Below are positions 1-9,392 of a stretch of 64,000 nt of DNA, piece after piece (position 1 is the first letter of the stretch; the number at the start of each line of letters is the position of its first letter). The DNA is from Prorocentrum cordatum (lineage: Eukaryota; Sar; Dinophyceae; Prorocentrales; Prorocentraceae): NCBI GenBank assembly GCA_963575745.1, contig CAUYUJ010004991.1:449916-513915 (forward strand). Reading direction: 5' to 3'. A program made the position numbers and the translations under genes. The notes beneath the pieces are model-generated. The model worked only from the letters and a program-made list of their open reading frames with translations. It was not told the DNA's origin and searched no databases.

Positions 1-300
1 ATGTTTTGAAAAGATTCAGGAGTATGCGGGTGCACCAGTTATGTTGATTCGCTGTGTTGATGTACCAGGAATGGTGTTCTGGCACGATTCAGGAGCGTCA
101 AGACGCAACAGTCAGGTTGATCCGTGGCCTTGGAATCCCGATAACAACGTCTTCGTATGCTTCAGGGTCTTCAAACGGTTGTCTTTCAAAGAGGCAGTTC
201 CTTCAATGGAAATGAACCGTTGTACGGGCCTATGAAGAGGGAGCTTGGAGGATGGGTCTACTCCAACATCGCTGATGACCCTTGGGTTGACACTGGTCCT
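1..300. other. unassigned sequence, no gene seen
   Basis: Short frames on both strands give no recognisable protein. Nothing regulatory could be supported. It ends where the CCT tract begins. Confidence 0.4.
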
Positions 301-512
301 CTTCTTTTTCTTCCTCCTCCTCCTCCTCCTCCTCCTCCTCCTCTCCTCTTCCTCCTCCTCCTCCTCCTCCTCCTCCTCCCCTCCTCCCCTTCCTCCTCCC
401 CTCCTCCTCCTCCTCCTCCTCCTCCTCCTCCTCCTCCTCCTCCTCCTCCTCCTCCTCCTCCTCCTCCTTCCCCCCTCCCCCTCCCCTCCCCCTCCCCCCC
501 CCCCTCCCCCGA
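301..512. repeat. (CCT)n pyrimidine tract
   Basis: About 210 bases of nearly pure pyrimidine with CCT as the dominant unit, ending in C-runs. It is open in all frames, so the Pro-, Ser-, Leu- or Glu/Arg/Gly-rich frames crossing it on either strand are repeat translations and not proteins. Confidence 0.95.
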
Positions 513-820
513 GCCGGGGCTCTCCAGCAGCTCCGCGTCCCGCGAGGAGGGCAGGAAGCCGCCCACGTAGGGCTGCCGCCCCAGGAGCTCCTCCAGGCGG
601 CGTCCGCCGCGCCGCCTCGCCGCCCTGCCCCCCCCCCCCCCCCCCTGGGCCCCTTGTGTCTCGGCGCCCTGTCGATGGCCCCTGGACACCCTCGCGCCGC
701 GAGGAAGGCCACAACGGGAAAGACGGTCCGCCCGTACGGTCATCGGCTTGACCTCAGAACGATGAATCAGGAACGAGGCCCCTTTCTTCCAAGGAATAAC
801 GCATAGGGAACGATGAACGA

Positions 821-871
821 ATAATACATAGCGCATAGGGAGCGAGAAATAACGCATGCAAGTCTAAGGAA
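821..871. repeat. left copy of a ~51 bp direct repeat
   Basis: The segment beginning AATAATACATAGCGCATAGG and ending in CAAGTCTAAGGAA recurs almost exactly at 1636-1686. The two copies bracket the ~125 bp tandem array. This may be a duplicated flank or the terminal repeat of a small composite element; I see no coding sequence between them. Confidence 0.85.
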
Positions 872-1000
872 TCCGCCGACCCTGTCGGCGTGTGTGAGGG
901 GCTTTTCCGTTCGAGCCGTCATCTCCGTTATTCTTTGTACTCGTCGTCTCTGTCCTTCCCTTTCCCTGGGACTCCTCTTCCCCTGGGCTCCAGCCAAGCC

Positions 1001-1530
1001 GACCTTGAGCAACGTCGTAATTCAGTCGAAGGGAAGCCCCTTCCCTTTGATCCCTCCCCCGCCGGGAGGGGGGGGGGGGGTAGCGACCCCCCCCCGGGTC
1101 AGATACGACGCCCCCCCCCCGTACCGACCTTGAGCAACGTCGTAATTCAGTCGAAGGGAAGCCCCTTCCCTTTGATCCCTCCCCCGCCGGGAGGGGGGGG
1201 GGGTAGCGACCCCCCCCCCGGGTCAGATACGACGCCCCCCCCCGTACCCGACCTGAGCCCAAGCAAACGTCGTATTCAGTCGAAGGGAAGCCCCTTCCCT
1301 TTGATCCCTCCCCCGCCGGGAGGGGGGGGGGGTAGCGGGGGGGGGTAGCGACCCCTCCCCCGGGTCAGATACGACGCCCCCCCCCGTACCGACCTTGAGC
1401 AACGTCGTAATTGAGTCGAAGGGAAGCCCCTTCCCTTTCCCTTCCCCGACGGGGGGGGGAGGAGGGGTCCCGGGGGGGGTCCCAGGGGAGTCCCGGGGAA
1501 GTCCCGGGTCAGATACGACACCTCCCTCCC
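1001..1530. repeat. tandem array, ~125 bp unit, about four copies
   Basis: Units start near 1001, 1126, 1250 and 1391, each with GACCTTGAGCAACGTCGTAA (third copy altered), then GAAGGGAAGCCCCTTCCC, a CCGCCGGG block, a G-run, a C-run and GGTCAGATACGAC. The third unit has a duplicated G-run, which lengthens it to about 141 bp. The fourth is degenerate at its 3' end. G- and C-runs within one unit could pair into a hairpin. Confidence 0.9.
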
Positions 1531-1635
1531 CCACCTTCTCGTCCTTCTCCCCGTTCCCCAAAACCATCCCACAGCCCGTGCCTCTTGCTGCGCATTGCGA
1601 ACAGGGTCGGCGGCACCGGCCGTAAGGCCTTCGCA

Positions 1636-1686
1636 ATAATACATAGCGCATAGGGAGCGAGAAATAACGCATGCAAGTCTAAGGAA
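1636..1686. repeat. right copy of the ~51 bp direct repeat
   Basis: This is the partner of 821-871, in the same orientation, with only a few differences. The spacing between copies is about 815 bp. Confidence 0.85.
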
Positions 1687-1689
1687 CGA

Positions 1690-2875
1690 CCGAGCCCCTT
1701 TTGAAAAGCAAGCGTTCCTTATTCAAGCCGCTCACTGTATGATAAGGATGCGCGGGACCCAGTGGTCGGAAGGAGCAGGTCGAAACACGAAGCGGGAAGG
1801 CGTTGAAGATAGATTGGGTGTCCGCCCGCCCCCTGAAGAGGACGGAAAGGGTGAAGCCATTCGATCATTGAAGCAGCAAGGCGCTCAAGCAGATTGGAAC
1901 CTGGGGCTCCAGCAATGCCTACTTTCAACGACCGATGGGTCAGGATGCAAGGGCCTTGGAGGGCCATGCTGCCGTTCTTCGGCGGAAGTCGCTAAGGATG
2001 GGCCGACGGGGCAGGGATGCTGGGTCAGCCTTGGAGAGCTGCTCCTCCTCACCATGCGGGCTGACCGTATTGGACCATTTGTGTTCGGCCCCGGGAGGCC
2101 CTCGGCGGGCCTCCGGGGGCCGTCAAGAGAACGCCGCGGGACGAGAAGCCCGGTCCCTGGGACACACAAATAAAACGATTCCCCATATATTATCATATTT
2201 TCTGCGTTTTTGTCTTCCCCCCCACTGCCCATGTTTTTTCTATATTTTCTGTGAAGCCGCGGATTAATTTTGTCTGTGTGTTTCTTTCCCTCCCGAGAGA
2301 AGCCCGGTCCCTGGGAAGGGGGCCAGACCTCCGCAGAGCCACGCTGCGACTAAAAAGACGGCGTCGGGTACTTGGGGCCAGCACGACGTGCGCGCGGGAA
2401 CATGACCGAACGAGAATGGGAAGCGTCGCCTTTGTCTGTCGGGTCCCTTGAGAAATAATTGTCCGTCGTGCTGGTCTGCCGTGCTGGTCTGTCGTGGTGT
2501 GCGTACCTTTTTGGTACGTTCCCGACGGCCCGCATGTGCGCGCGGCAACCTGGCTGAACAAGAATCAGGGAGACGTAAGGCTCGGGTTCGGGGGACTCGG
2601 GCTGGCCTGACGGGACCATCCTGAAAATGACGAGACTCAATCTGAATTTGACGCGCACTCCCGCGGCAGACGTCCCACGAAAACTGGGCCGTCAAAGTCT
2701 AGGACGCGCTACTCAAAAAGCGTCGGCAAGCCCGAACTCTGGCATACTCGAGTCTGACGTTTCCCCGGAAGATCGGGAAGCGCTGCTTTTGTCCCTTGGG
2801 CTCGTGAAATATTTTCTGCCGTGCAGGTCTGTCGTGGTGTGCACACGATTGCGCGTGCGAGTGGAGTGCGTGTGT
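1690..2875. other. intergenic, diverged internal duplication
   Basis: No gene is recognised. Two stretches, about 2398-2505 and 2768-2860, are diverged copies of one sequence: both run GGGAAGCG..GCTTTTGTC, then a G-rich GTCCCTTGGG-like block, GAAATAATT/GAAATATTT and GTCTGTCGTGGTGTGC. The same CTGCCGTGCTGGTCTG word family forms minisatellites at 13.8 and 20.1 kb. Confidence 0.6.
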
Positions 2876-2879
2876 GCCT

Positions 2880-2921
<42 letters not shown>

Positions 2922-3002
2922 TGCGTGTGTCGCGCGCGTGTCGCTCTCGCTCGACCTGTACTACGCCGCGCCGCTGCGCGCGCGGCCGCGACGCCCAAAA
3001 CA

Positions 3003-3035
<33 letters not shown>

Positions 3036-3036
3036 G
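2876..3036. repeat. (GT)n and (GA)n microsatellites
   Basis: There is a GT run near 2881-2935 and a GT-to-GA run near 3003-3036, separated by a GC-rich CGCG segment. Confidence 0.9.
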
Positions 3037-3359
3037 CTGTTCGTGCGGCATGCAACCAGTGGTGCGACGGCGGCAGGCCGGCGGCGCGCGGAGCTCCACC
3101 CTCTGGCCCGCAGCCGCCTCGGCCGTGGACCTGCCCGCTCGTGGCGCTGCCTCCCGTCCCGGAACCTCCGCGTCGCAGGTCTCGGGAGCGGCCAGGACGG
3201 GGGTGTCCAAGAAGGGGGGGGATGCAAATCATGACCGGCGGCACGTGCGCGGCCCAGCGGGGGGGCCAGGGACGTAATGAAATAAGAAGGGGCGCCATGA
3301 AATCTGGGGAAGTACGAAATACCATGGCCCCCGCCATGATATCCCCCCCCCCCTAGTCA

Positions 3360-3945
3360 TCACCCCCCTCTTTGCCGCCCTCGAAGGTCGGGCGCCGGCC
3401 TGCCCGCCTGCCATGGCTCTGCGGCGACGGCCCGTCGCCGTGCCGCCGGTCTCTGGGCGCACCCTCGCCCCGCTTCGTGCCCGCGCGCTGCGCTCCCCTC
3501 CCCGCTCGTCGCAGGGCCTGCCCGGCCGCGTTGGAGCGCGCGCGCGTCGCCCTCTTGGCCCCGGGGCTCGGCTCTCCTGGCTTGGCTCGACCCCCTGGGT
3601 GGACCCCCAGAGGCGATCGCCTGGCTTCCGTTTTCCCCGCGCCCTGGGCGCGCTGGGCCCCTTTCCCTGGCGCAGCGCCTCTTTTGCCCGTCCGCTGCCG
3701 CGGGCCCCGCGCCCGCCTAAATCTGCCGCGGCGCCCCTCCAGCTGCCCCGCCCTCGCTCACCGCCCCGCTGCCGCGCCCCGCCCCAGCGCCCCGCCCTGC
3801 GGCCGCCGCCCCCTCGCCACCCCGCCGCTCTCCGGCCCCCGCCCGCTGCCTCGCAGCCTAAGCTCCTCGGCGCCGCACCCGGCCGTTGCCCCGTGAGGGG
3901 TCGGCCGCCGTCTCGCCTTTTGTTTGCCTCTCTTCTGACTACTGG
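3360..3945. repeat. GC-rich dispersed segment, copy 1
   Basis: Very GC-rich, C-dominated sequence. Its 3' part (CCCCGTGAGGGGTCGGCCG, a TTTTGTTTGCCTC-like word and CTGACTACT) is matched at 17,300-17,345 (CCCCGCGAGGGGCTGGCCG, TTTTCTTTCCCTC, AGACACT). In both places the segment sits next to a GT microsatellite cluster. Open frames through it are not conserved in codon phase, so I treat it as a dispersed repeat. Confidence 0.5.
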
Positions 3946-4470
3946 GCTGTCTGTGTGTCTGTCTGTCTGTAGGTCGGTAGGTCTATACGTCTGTCTGTCT
4001 GTCATTGTCTGTCTGTCTGTCATTGTCTGTCTGTCTGTATATATATATATATATATGTGTACAGTTTCGGGATATGACTGTATACATGCATGCATAACTG
4101 TACGCATATATGTAGGTATGTACGTACGTGTATGTGTATATATGCACGTATGCATGGATGCATGCACACATGCATGTAATATGTATGCATGTATACGTGA
4201 ATGCATGCATGCATGCCTGCATGTCTGCATGTATGCATGCATGCATGTATCTTTGTATGTAGTTTGTATATATGTATGCATGCATGTATGCTTGTATATA
4301 CGTATGTAGGTATACATGTTTGTTTGTAGGTATGTCTGTATGTATGTACACCTCATGTCTGTCTGTCTGTATGTTTATGTGTGTTTCTGGATGCATGTCT
4401 GTCTGTCTGTATGCATGTATGTATGTATGCGTGTATGCATGTATGTATGTATGTCTGTATGTGCGTATGT
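3945..4470. repeat. composite tetranucleotide microsatellite (TCTG, TA, ATGC/ATGT)
   Basis: Runs of TCTG (3950-4040), a short TA run (~4039-4056), then long interleaved ATGC, ATGT and CTGT repeats to about 4470. The long Cys/Tyr/Val frames on the plus strand and His/Thr/Tyr frames on the minus strand are repeat translations. Confidence 0.95.
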
Positions 4471-5375
4471 TGTTGTCCCATCTTCTGCCTCCTGCTGCCA
4501 TGCTGCTCTTTCGGGTCGCCCACGTGTGTGCTTGAACACCGCCTGTCGTCCCTGCCGGCCCCCCCTTCCGGTCGTACTTCGCCATTTCAATCGGGGGCTC
4601 TCACCGCAGTCGCGCTGTGTGCTTTCCGTTCTCGCTGGCCCTACATCCTTGCATGCGCTCGCATCTTCCACGTGAAAGCAAAGTGTGTGTGTGTGTGTGT
4701 GGGTCCTCCTCCGCCTCCGGATTTCAGTGTGTTCGGTTCCTGATTTGTCTGAGGGGCGGCGCCGTGGATGGCCTCCCCGCCGCCGCACGTGTGGAATTCG
4801 CGTTCTTCGCCTTCTTTCTCCACGACGTCTTCCTCTCGTCTTTACGCTCCTGTGCACGTTCTGCTGATGAGCTCTCTTAGCTCTCCTGTTTGTTATCTTC
4901 TCTGGTTCGACCTGCATGTGCTGTGGGCTCGTCTCTGACGCACCCGCTCGCCTAGCGCAGCCCTTTTTTTCTGCATGCCGACTTGCACTTCAAAGTCCAC
5001 CCGTCTGCAAGGCTAGGTGGAAGCGAAATGGGCGTGTCGCGCCTTTGTGCTCGCGACGGTGCCGCCACCTCGCCGCTCGAAGAGAAGTGCGAGCTTGTGT
5101 GTGTGTGTGTGTGCGTGTGCGTGCGGTGGCTGTGTGTGTGTGGGTGTGTGTGTGTGTGCGTGTAAGCGTGTGTCTTTCTGATTGGTGTGTCCTGTGTGCG
5201 GTGTGATGCGAATTGTCTGCTATCTATATATATATATATACATGTAGTTGTATCTATATATGTGTATTGGTCTATATATACATATATACGATGTGCGTGG
5301 TGTGTGTGTGTGTGTGTGTGTGGGTGTGTGCTTGTATGCGTGACTGCATTCATGTGTGTGTGTGTGTGTTGAGCG
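4471..5375. repeat. spacer with GT and AT microsatellites
   Basis: GT runs near 4683-4702, 5096-5165, 5301-5322 and 5354-5369, and AT-rich (TATA)n runs near 5222-5290. Between them is GC-rich spacer with no recognisable gene. Confidence 0.85.
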
Positions 5376-6400
5376 TTACGGTCAAAAAAATTGGATTCAC
5401 GTGTCGCGGCGGTGGCCCCGATGACACGCTATGCCCTGCGAGCGGATAGCGCGTCGCATGTCGCTCCGCTCCGCGGTGCGAGAGGATAGGGAAAGCTCAA
5501 GACGCTGACGCTAAGGAGTGGAGAAATAGATATCGTGTGGCGTCGAAGCGGGGTGGGCCAGAACCGGCGGAGCGACACGCTAAGCCTAAATTCCCAACGG
5601 TACGTCTTCTGTCTTGTATGCCTTCGTGCGTGCCACATGATGTGTGTTGACCGCTATGTTCCGTGACTTGTGTATTCTGTGAAGCGTGCTATGTATGTGC
5701 TGTGTGCTGCGTGGTGTGTGATCGAGTCGAGCTGTGGGCTACCTTGACTGCTTTCTGGGCCGTCATGGGAGCCTCTGGAAACGCTCTTGGGCAATGTTGA
5801 ACCATGCGAGGGATCTTGTGGAGTCCGCTTGGGAGCTTTTCCAAAAGTACATGGGTGCACCTGGAGTGCTGTCGCAGCAAGTGCTTCCTTCCATTGATAG
5901 CATGTATATAACGGTTACTAGTAGTTGTCTTGGTCAGGTGTTAAAAGGGTTCCGCGCGGCGTGTGTGCGCGTGCATGTGGGTCCTTCTTCTGCTCTTCTT
6001 CTGTCGCCCGCTCCTCCTTTCTCGCCGTTCCTCTCGTGCTTGCCGTGCTTCTGCCGGCCCCTTGCCGCTCGCAGCCCTCTTGGTGCGCGCCCCGGTTCTC
6101 GCGGGCCTTCTCGCGCCAGTGCCGCCGCTCGCATGCTGGGCTCCTTGCTGGCGTCGGCGCCTTTTTCGGCCTGCCGTCCAGCTGTGACTCTTTCCTCCGC
6201 CCCCTTCGCCTCCCAGCTTGCCAGCCTCGGCATTCGGTCTGGTTCCTCTCGCGCCCACTTCTCCAACGCCCTCGCCTGGCTTTGCCGATCGACCCACAGC
6301 CGAGGGCAACGATATATAGACCACGCCTCCACCGAAGGTGGCCAATTCGTGGGAGACGCGTCCCGCGACCGTGCGCCCGTCGACTGGAGTCATCGGTGCG
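5376..6400. other. unassigned, contains a dispersed repeat copy
   Basis: No gene recognised. About 5848-5970 (GGGTGCACCTGGAGTGC..GTCGCAG.., TAGTAGTTG, CTTGGTCAGGTG, GCGTGTGTGC) is a diverged copy of about 8165-8290 (GGGTGCACATGGGGTGC..GTCGCAA.., TTAGTTGCC, CTTGGTTAGGTG, GCATGTGTGC). Both copies run into a GT/GC-rich region. Confidence 0.5.
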
Positions 6401-6411
6401 TCGGAAAAACG

Positions 6412-6475
6412 TGCGTGCGTGCGTGTGTGTGTTTGTACTTATATATATATATATATATATATATGTGTATCTATA
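6412..6475. repeat. GT/TA microsatellite
   Basis: A GTGCGTGT run passes into (TA)n between about 6437 and 6464. Confidence 0.9.
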
Positions 6476-7249
6476 TATACTTGGCTCCAACAAAAGTTTC
6501 CTTGGAAACTCGCAAGAAGAATAATATGTATGTAAACCCGTCGGCAAGATGAAAAGTCGCGCGCGCGTGATCAGCGTTCGCACGCACGCGATCCCAAGAC
6601 GTCCCATGGCCACAACATGCTTCCAGGAATGCCTCAGGCCACGGACGATAACGTCCAGAGGACCCAGGATGATGCCACCCCAACGCGATCCCGCCATGGA
6701 TTCTGGACCGTGTCAGGCCGACTCGCAGATGACGCAACACATGAGCAACGCGTGACGCCGAGATGGCCCGATGGCAACAAGATGGATCCAAGCGCACCCA
6801 GGGTGGCCTCATAATGATCACGCGATGGTTGCGTGATCCAAACATGACCGGGATATGATCTCAAGATGACCTGAAGACGACCCCAACACGGCAATAATAC
6901 TGCAACTTATGAGCCCCATCTTACTTCGAGCCGATCCCAGCATGGTGGGATCCGTGAACGACCCGGGATTTTGGTCTACCCCATTTTTAATGGGTGGGAT
7001 TTTGATCGTCCTGAACTAAACTTATAATATTAAAGCGGAATAAGCCAGGCGGGATCCCGCCCGGCCCACGGAGGAAGACAACATTGCTAGGCTTCTACGG
7101 GGGGTAGGGGGTTCGGAAGGGGCGTCGTTAAATTCCGCTGACATTGGCAAGCCTTCCAGCGGCCTTCCCCCGTCTTCCGCCTCGTTTTACTTCCGTCGAC
7201 TTCCGCGGGCCAGCGTCGTGATGAAAATTCAAGGAACTTTCATTGGGCC

Positions 7250-7250
<1 letters not shown>
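6476..7250. other. unassigned intergenic
   Basis: Mixed-composition sequence with short degenerate internal words (GATGACGCAACAC-like and CCCAACACGG-like). No gene, RNA or defined repeat could be supported. Confidence 0.4.

Positions 7251-7251
<1 letters not shown>

Positions 7252-7291
<40 letters not shown>
7252..7291. repeat. (TA)20 microsatellite
   Basis: An uninterrupted alternating TA run of about 40 bases. It lies about 225 nt downstream of the stop codon of the minus-strand gene at 7516-7740. Confidence 0.97.
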
Positions 7292-7293
<2 letters not shown>

Positions 7294-7515
7294 GGGTGTA
7301 TGCTGGGCGGGCGGGTAGGAGGGTGGGCGTGCGGTGTGTATAGTGCTCCCGCGTATGTCGCGTGCGAGACGACGACGTGGACGAGGAGGAGGAGGATGAG
7401 ACGGAGGACGCAAACCTTGCTGGCGCCACTCCCAGGGGAATCGAAGCGTTGTCTTCACACCAGCACCAGTGCATGCGCCCTCCATGCGATGGTCCACACG
7501 AGCAGCCCAGCCCCA

Positions 7516-7740
7516 TCAGTAGATCACGCGGACGTAAACAGCGGCGGCCATGCTGGCAACCACTCCTATGCTGCCGCTGATCCATGTCTTCTGGCTGACG
7601 ACCTGCTTGTTAACGAGGAGCAGGTAGAAGAGTGCGATCGCAGCGAGCGTGGGCAGCCCGAGCGTTCGCCAGAAGGGTCCAAACTCCAGCTGGCCTCCGA
7701 GCTTCTGGTAGATGCCGTGCGAGAGCAGGCCGCCGGGCAT
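7516..7740 (-). CDS. 74-residue two-TM membrane protein, unknown function, gene carries a spliced-leader relic
   Basis: The ATG at 7740-7738 opens a 74-codon frame closed by TGA at 7518-7516. The protein starts MPGGLLSHGIYQKLGGQLEF and has two hydrophobic segments, residues ~29-43 (LPTLAAIALFYLLLV) and ~55-71 (SGSIGVVASMAAAVYV), separated by a short polar loop (NKQVVSQK); it ends RVIY. I chose this ATG, rather than the longer frame reaching back to ~8010, because a relict dinoflagellate spliced leader lies 61 nt upstream (7802-7824) and the extension is only Ser/Phe-rich repeat translation. A pyrimidine-rich stretch on the minus strand (7825-7925) precedes the relic, as expected for a trans-splice acceptor. 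Size and two TM segments would suit a small organelle or ER membrane subunit, but I do not recognise the family. No introns are visible, which fits a retroposed mRNA copy. Confidence 0.75.
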   Translation of the reverse strand: MPGGLLSHGIYQKLGGQLEFGPFWRTLGLPTLAAIALFYLLLVNKQVVSQKTWISGSIGVVASMAAAVYVRVIY

Positions 7741-7801
7741 GTCCAGCCCGGGTCGCCTCGCCGGCCTCGCAGCGCGGCGGCGGCGGTGTCGCGGCAAATT
7801 T

Positions 7802-7824
7802 CTTGAGCCAGAAAAAGCTACGGA
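7802..7824 (-). other. relict dinoflagellate spliced leader (DinoSL)
   Basis: Read on the minus strand the site is TCCGTAGC, then TTTTTC, then TGGCTCAAG. The known leader is TCCGTAGC, CATTT, TGGCTCAAG. The first 8 and last 9 bases match exactly; only the T-rich middle differs (one base longer). Finding the leader in genomic DNA in front of an ORF is the hallmark of an mRNA that was reverse transcribed and reinserted. Confidence 0.85.
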
Positions 7825-8160
7825 AGAAGAGGAAAAGGATGAGGAGGAAGAGGAGGAAGAGGACGAGAGGAAGTCCAGGAGGACGAGGAGGCGGACGAGG
7901 ATGGAGAAGGATGATGAAGATACGATGAAGATGCGGACGAACAGGGCTAGACGCATTAAAATAACGATCCCAATTAATGAAAGGTGGAGGACGAGGAGGC
8001 AGTATGACACAACTGAAGACTAATAATGCCCTCACGGGCGCTCCTTGAGGCCTCTTGGAACACAAGTGGAATCATCCAGCCCTTTTGGGGCCATCTTTGG
8101 GCCTTCACAGGCCCTATTAGATCTTATCTGCATGCTGGGGCCCTCTTGTACCCAACATAA
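7825..8160. other. purine-rich tract and spacer
   Basis: 7825-7930 is GA-rich on the plus strand, hence a polypyrimidine tract upstream of the minus-strand leader relic. 8030-8160 contains words such as GGGGCCATCTTTGGGCC that resemble the CTTGGGGNCC repeats at 19.2, 51.8 and 54.1 kb. No gene seen. Confidence 0.5.
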
Positions 8161-8312
8161 TATGGGTGCACATGGGGTGCCGTCGCAAGGCTTCCCACGA
8201 ACATGCAGATGGTAGCCATTATTAGTTGCCTATATTAAGTGGTTGCCTGTGGTTGCCTTGGTTAGGTGCTGCGCGTGGCATGTGTGCATGTATGTCAGTG
8301 TGAGGTGTACGC

Positions 8313-8324
8313 GTGTGTGTACGG

Positions 8325-8369
<45 letters not shown>
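8313..8369. repeat. (GT)n microsatellite
   Basis: A GT run immediately 5' of the plus-strand leader relic. Confidence 0.95.
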
Positions 8370-8372
<3 letters not shown>

Positions 8373-8388
8373 GCAGCCTTGGCTCAAG
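8370..8388 (+). other. second relict spliced leader
   Basis: The site reads TCCGCAGCCTTGGCTCAAG. Compared with the dinoflagellate leader it has one substitution (T to C at leader position 5) and lacks the three bases ATT of the central ATTTT; the other 18 positions match in order. It faces right, away from the relic at 7802-7824, so two retroposed 5' ends lie back to back about 550 bp apart. Confidence 0.8.
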
Positions 8389-8450
8389 GCGTCTCGGCTC
8401 GAGCACGCCCCTGTTCCAGGTGCGCGCCAAGCGCGGGCCTCGACCTCGCG

Positions 8451-8825
8451 ATGGAGTCCGCCGTGGCGCGGCGGCAGCGGCAGCGCCGCGCTGCTGCTGC
8501 CCGCGCCACGGTGGCAGCTTCCGCCGGCGCTTCCGGCGCCGCGGCGGCCCTCGCGCCCGTAGAAACCGTCGGCCCGCCGCCTCCGCGGCGCCGCTGGCGC
8601 GGGCGCCAGCGCCAGCGCGGCCGCCGCGGCGGTCTCCGCTGCTGCTGGTGGCTCCGCCACGGCTCCCGTGGCCGCCGCCGCCGCCGCCTCCGTGGCCGTG
8701 GCGGCCTGGGCGGCCCCTGCGGCCGCCCTGTCGGCGGCGGCTGCCCGTGGGGCAGGGCAGGGCCGCCCCGCCCAGCCCCGCGGGCGCGCGCGGCTGCCCT
8801 GGGACGCCCGCCGCACGGGGCCTAG
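8451..8825 (+). CDS. possible protein start downstream of a leader relic
   Basis: The first ATG after the leader relic is at 8451, 63 nt downstream, and opens a 124-codon frame (MESAVARRQRQRRAAAARAT...) to a TAG at 8823-8825. Composition is Ala/Arg/Gly-rich. A second frame downstream (about 8600-8880) is strongly Ala-rich, so one frameshift could join an Ala-rich N-terminal region. GC content is so high that all frames are fairly open; I give no function. Leader placement is the only positive evidence for a gene here. Confidence 0.3.
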   Translation: MESAVARRQRQRRAAAARATVAASAGASGAAAALAPVETVGPPPPRRRWRGRQRQRGRRGGLRCCWWLRHGSRGRRRRRLRGRGGLGGPCGRPVGGGCPWGRAGPPRPAPRARAAALGRPPHGA

Positions 8826-9392
8826 GGCACGAGGCAGGCGGGCGCCAACGTGGCTCTGCGGGCACCCCCAGAGCCACTGACGCCTGGGCTCCGCCTGGAC
8901 GCCCCGCGGTCCTGCGCTCGAGGTGGGGCAGCGCGGCACCGACGCGGCGCCTTGCTGTTCAAGGGAGCCCCGTACCGTCCCTCAGCAGCACTCCGCCGCT
9001 CAGCGAGCTGCCCCTCGTGCACCGGACGGAGCCTCTCGGTCGCTTGGCGGACGGACCGCAGCACAGTGCCAGGGCGCCGACGGGGAGAGGGGCCGGGACC
9101 GCTCCCGGTTTCCCCCGCCGGAGGCCGTCGGAGCGGACGAGCGACTGGGCGCCGAGGGTGACCACCACGTCACCACTCGTGGAAAGGCCAGGGACGGCGC
9201 GGGGAGCCGGGGGCCCAGCGCGCGGAATCGGCGCCCTCTTGAGGTACCTGGCGCGCCCCCTAACCTGGCGGCCCCGGCCTCGTACAGCCCTACCGCCTCT
9301 CGCGCCGACCATCGCCACCGAGCCATGCCGCCTGGGCACTGCCCCGGCGGCGCTCCACCTCTTCTCGAGCCGCCGCTGCGCACCCCGGCCTG

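Noticed and set aside
245-751. Long Leu/Ser/Pro or Glu/Arg/Gly frames across CCT and GGA tracts (also at 35, 36, 47-51, 55, 57-58 and 61 kb)
   Set aside because: They are translations of triplet repeats, open in all frames, with no domain and no conserved start.
850-871. GCATGCAAGTCTAAGG resembling the 5' region of small-subunit rRNA
   Set aside because: Only this short word matches; neighbouring rRNA sequence is absent in both copies (also at 1,671).
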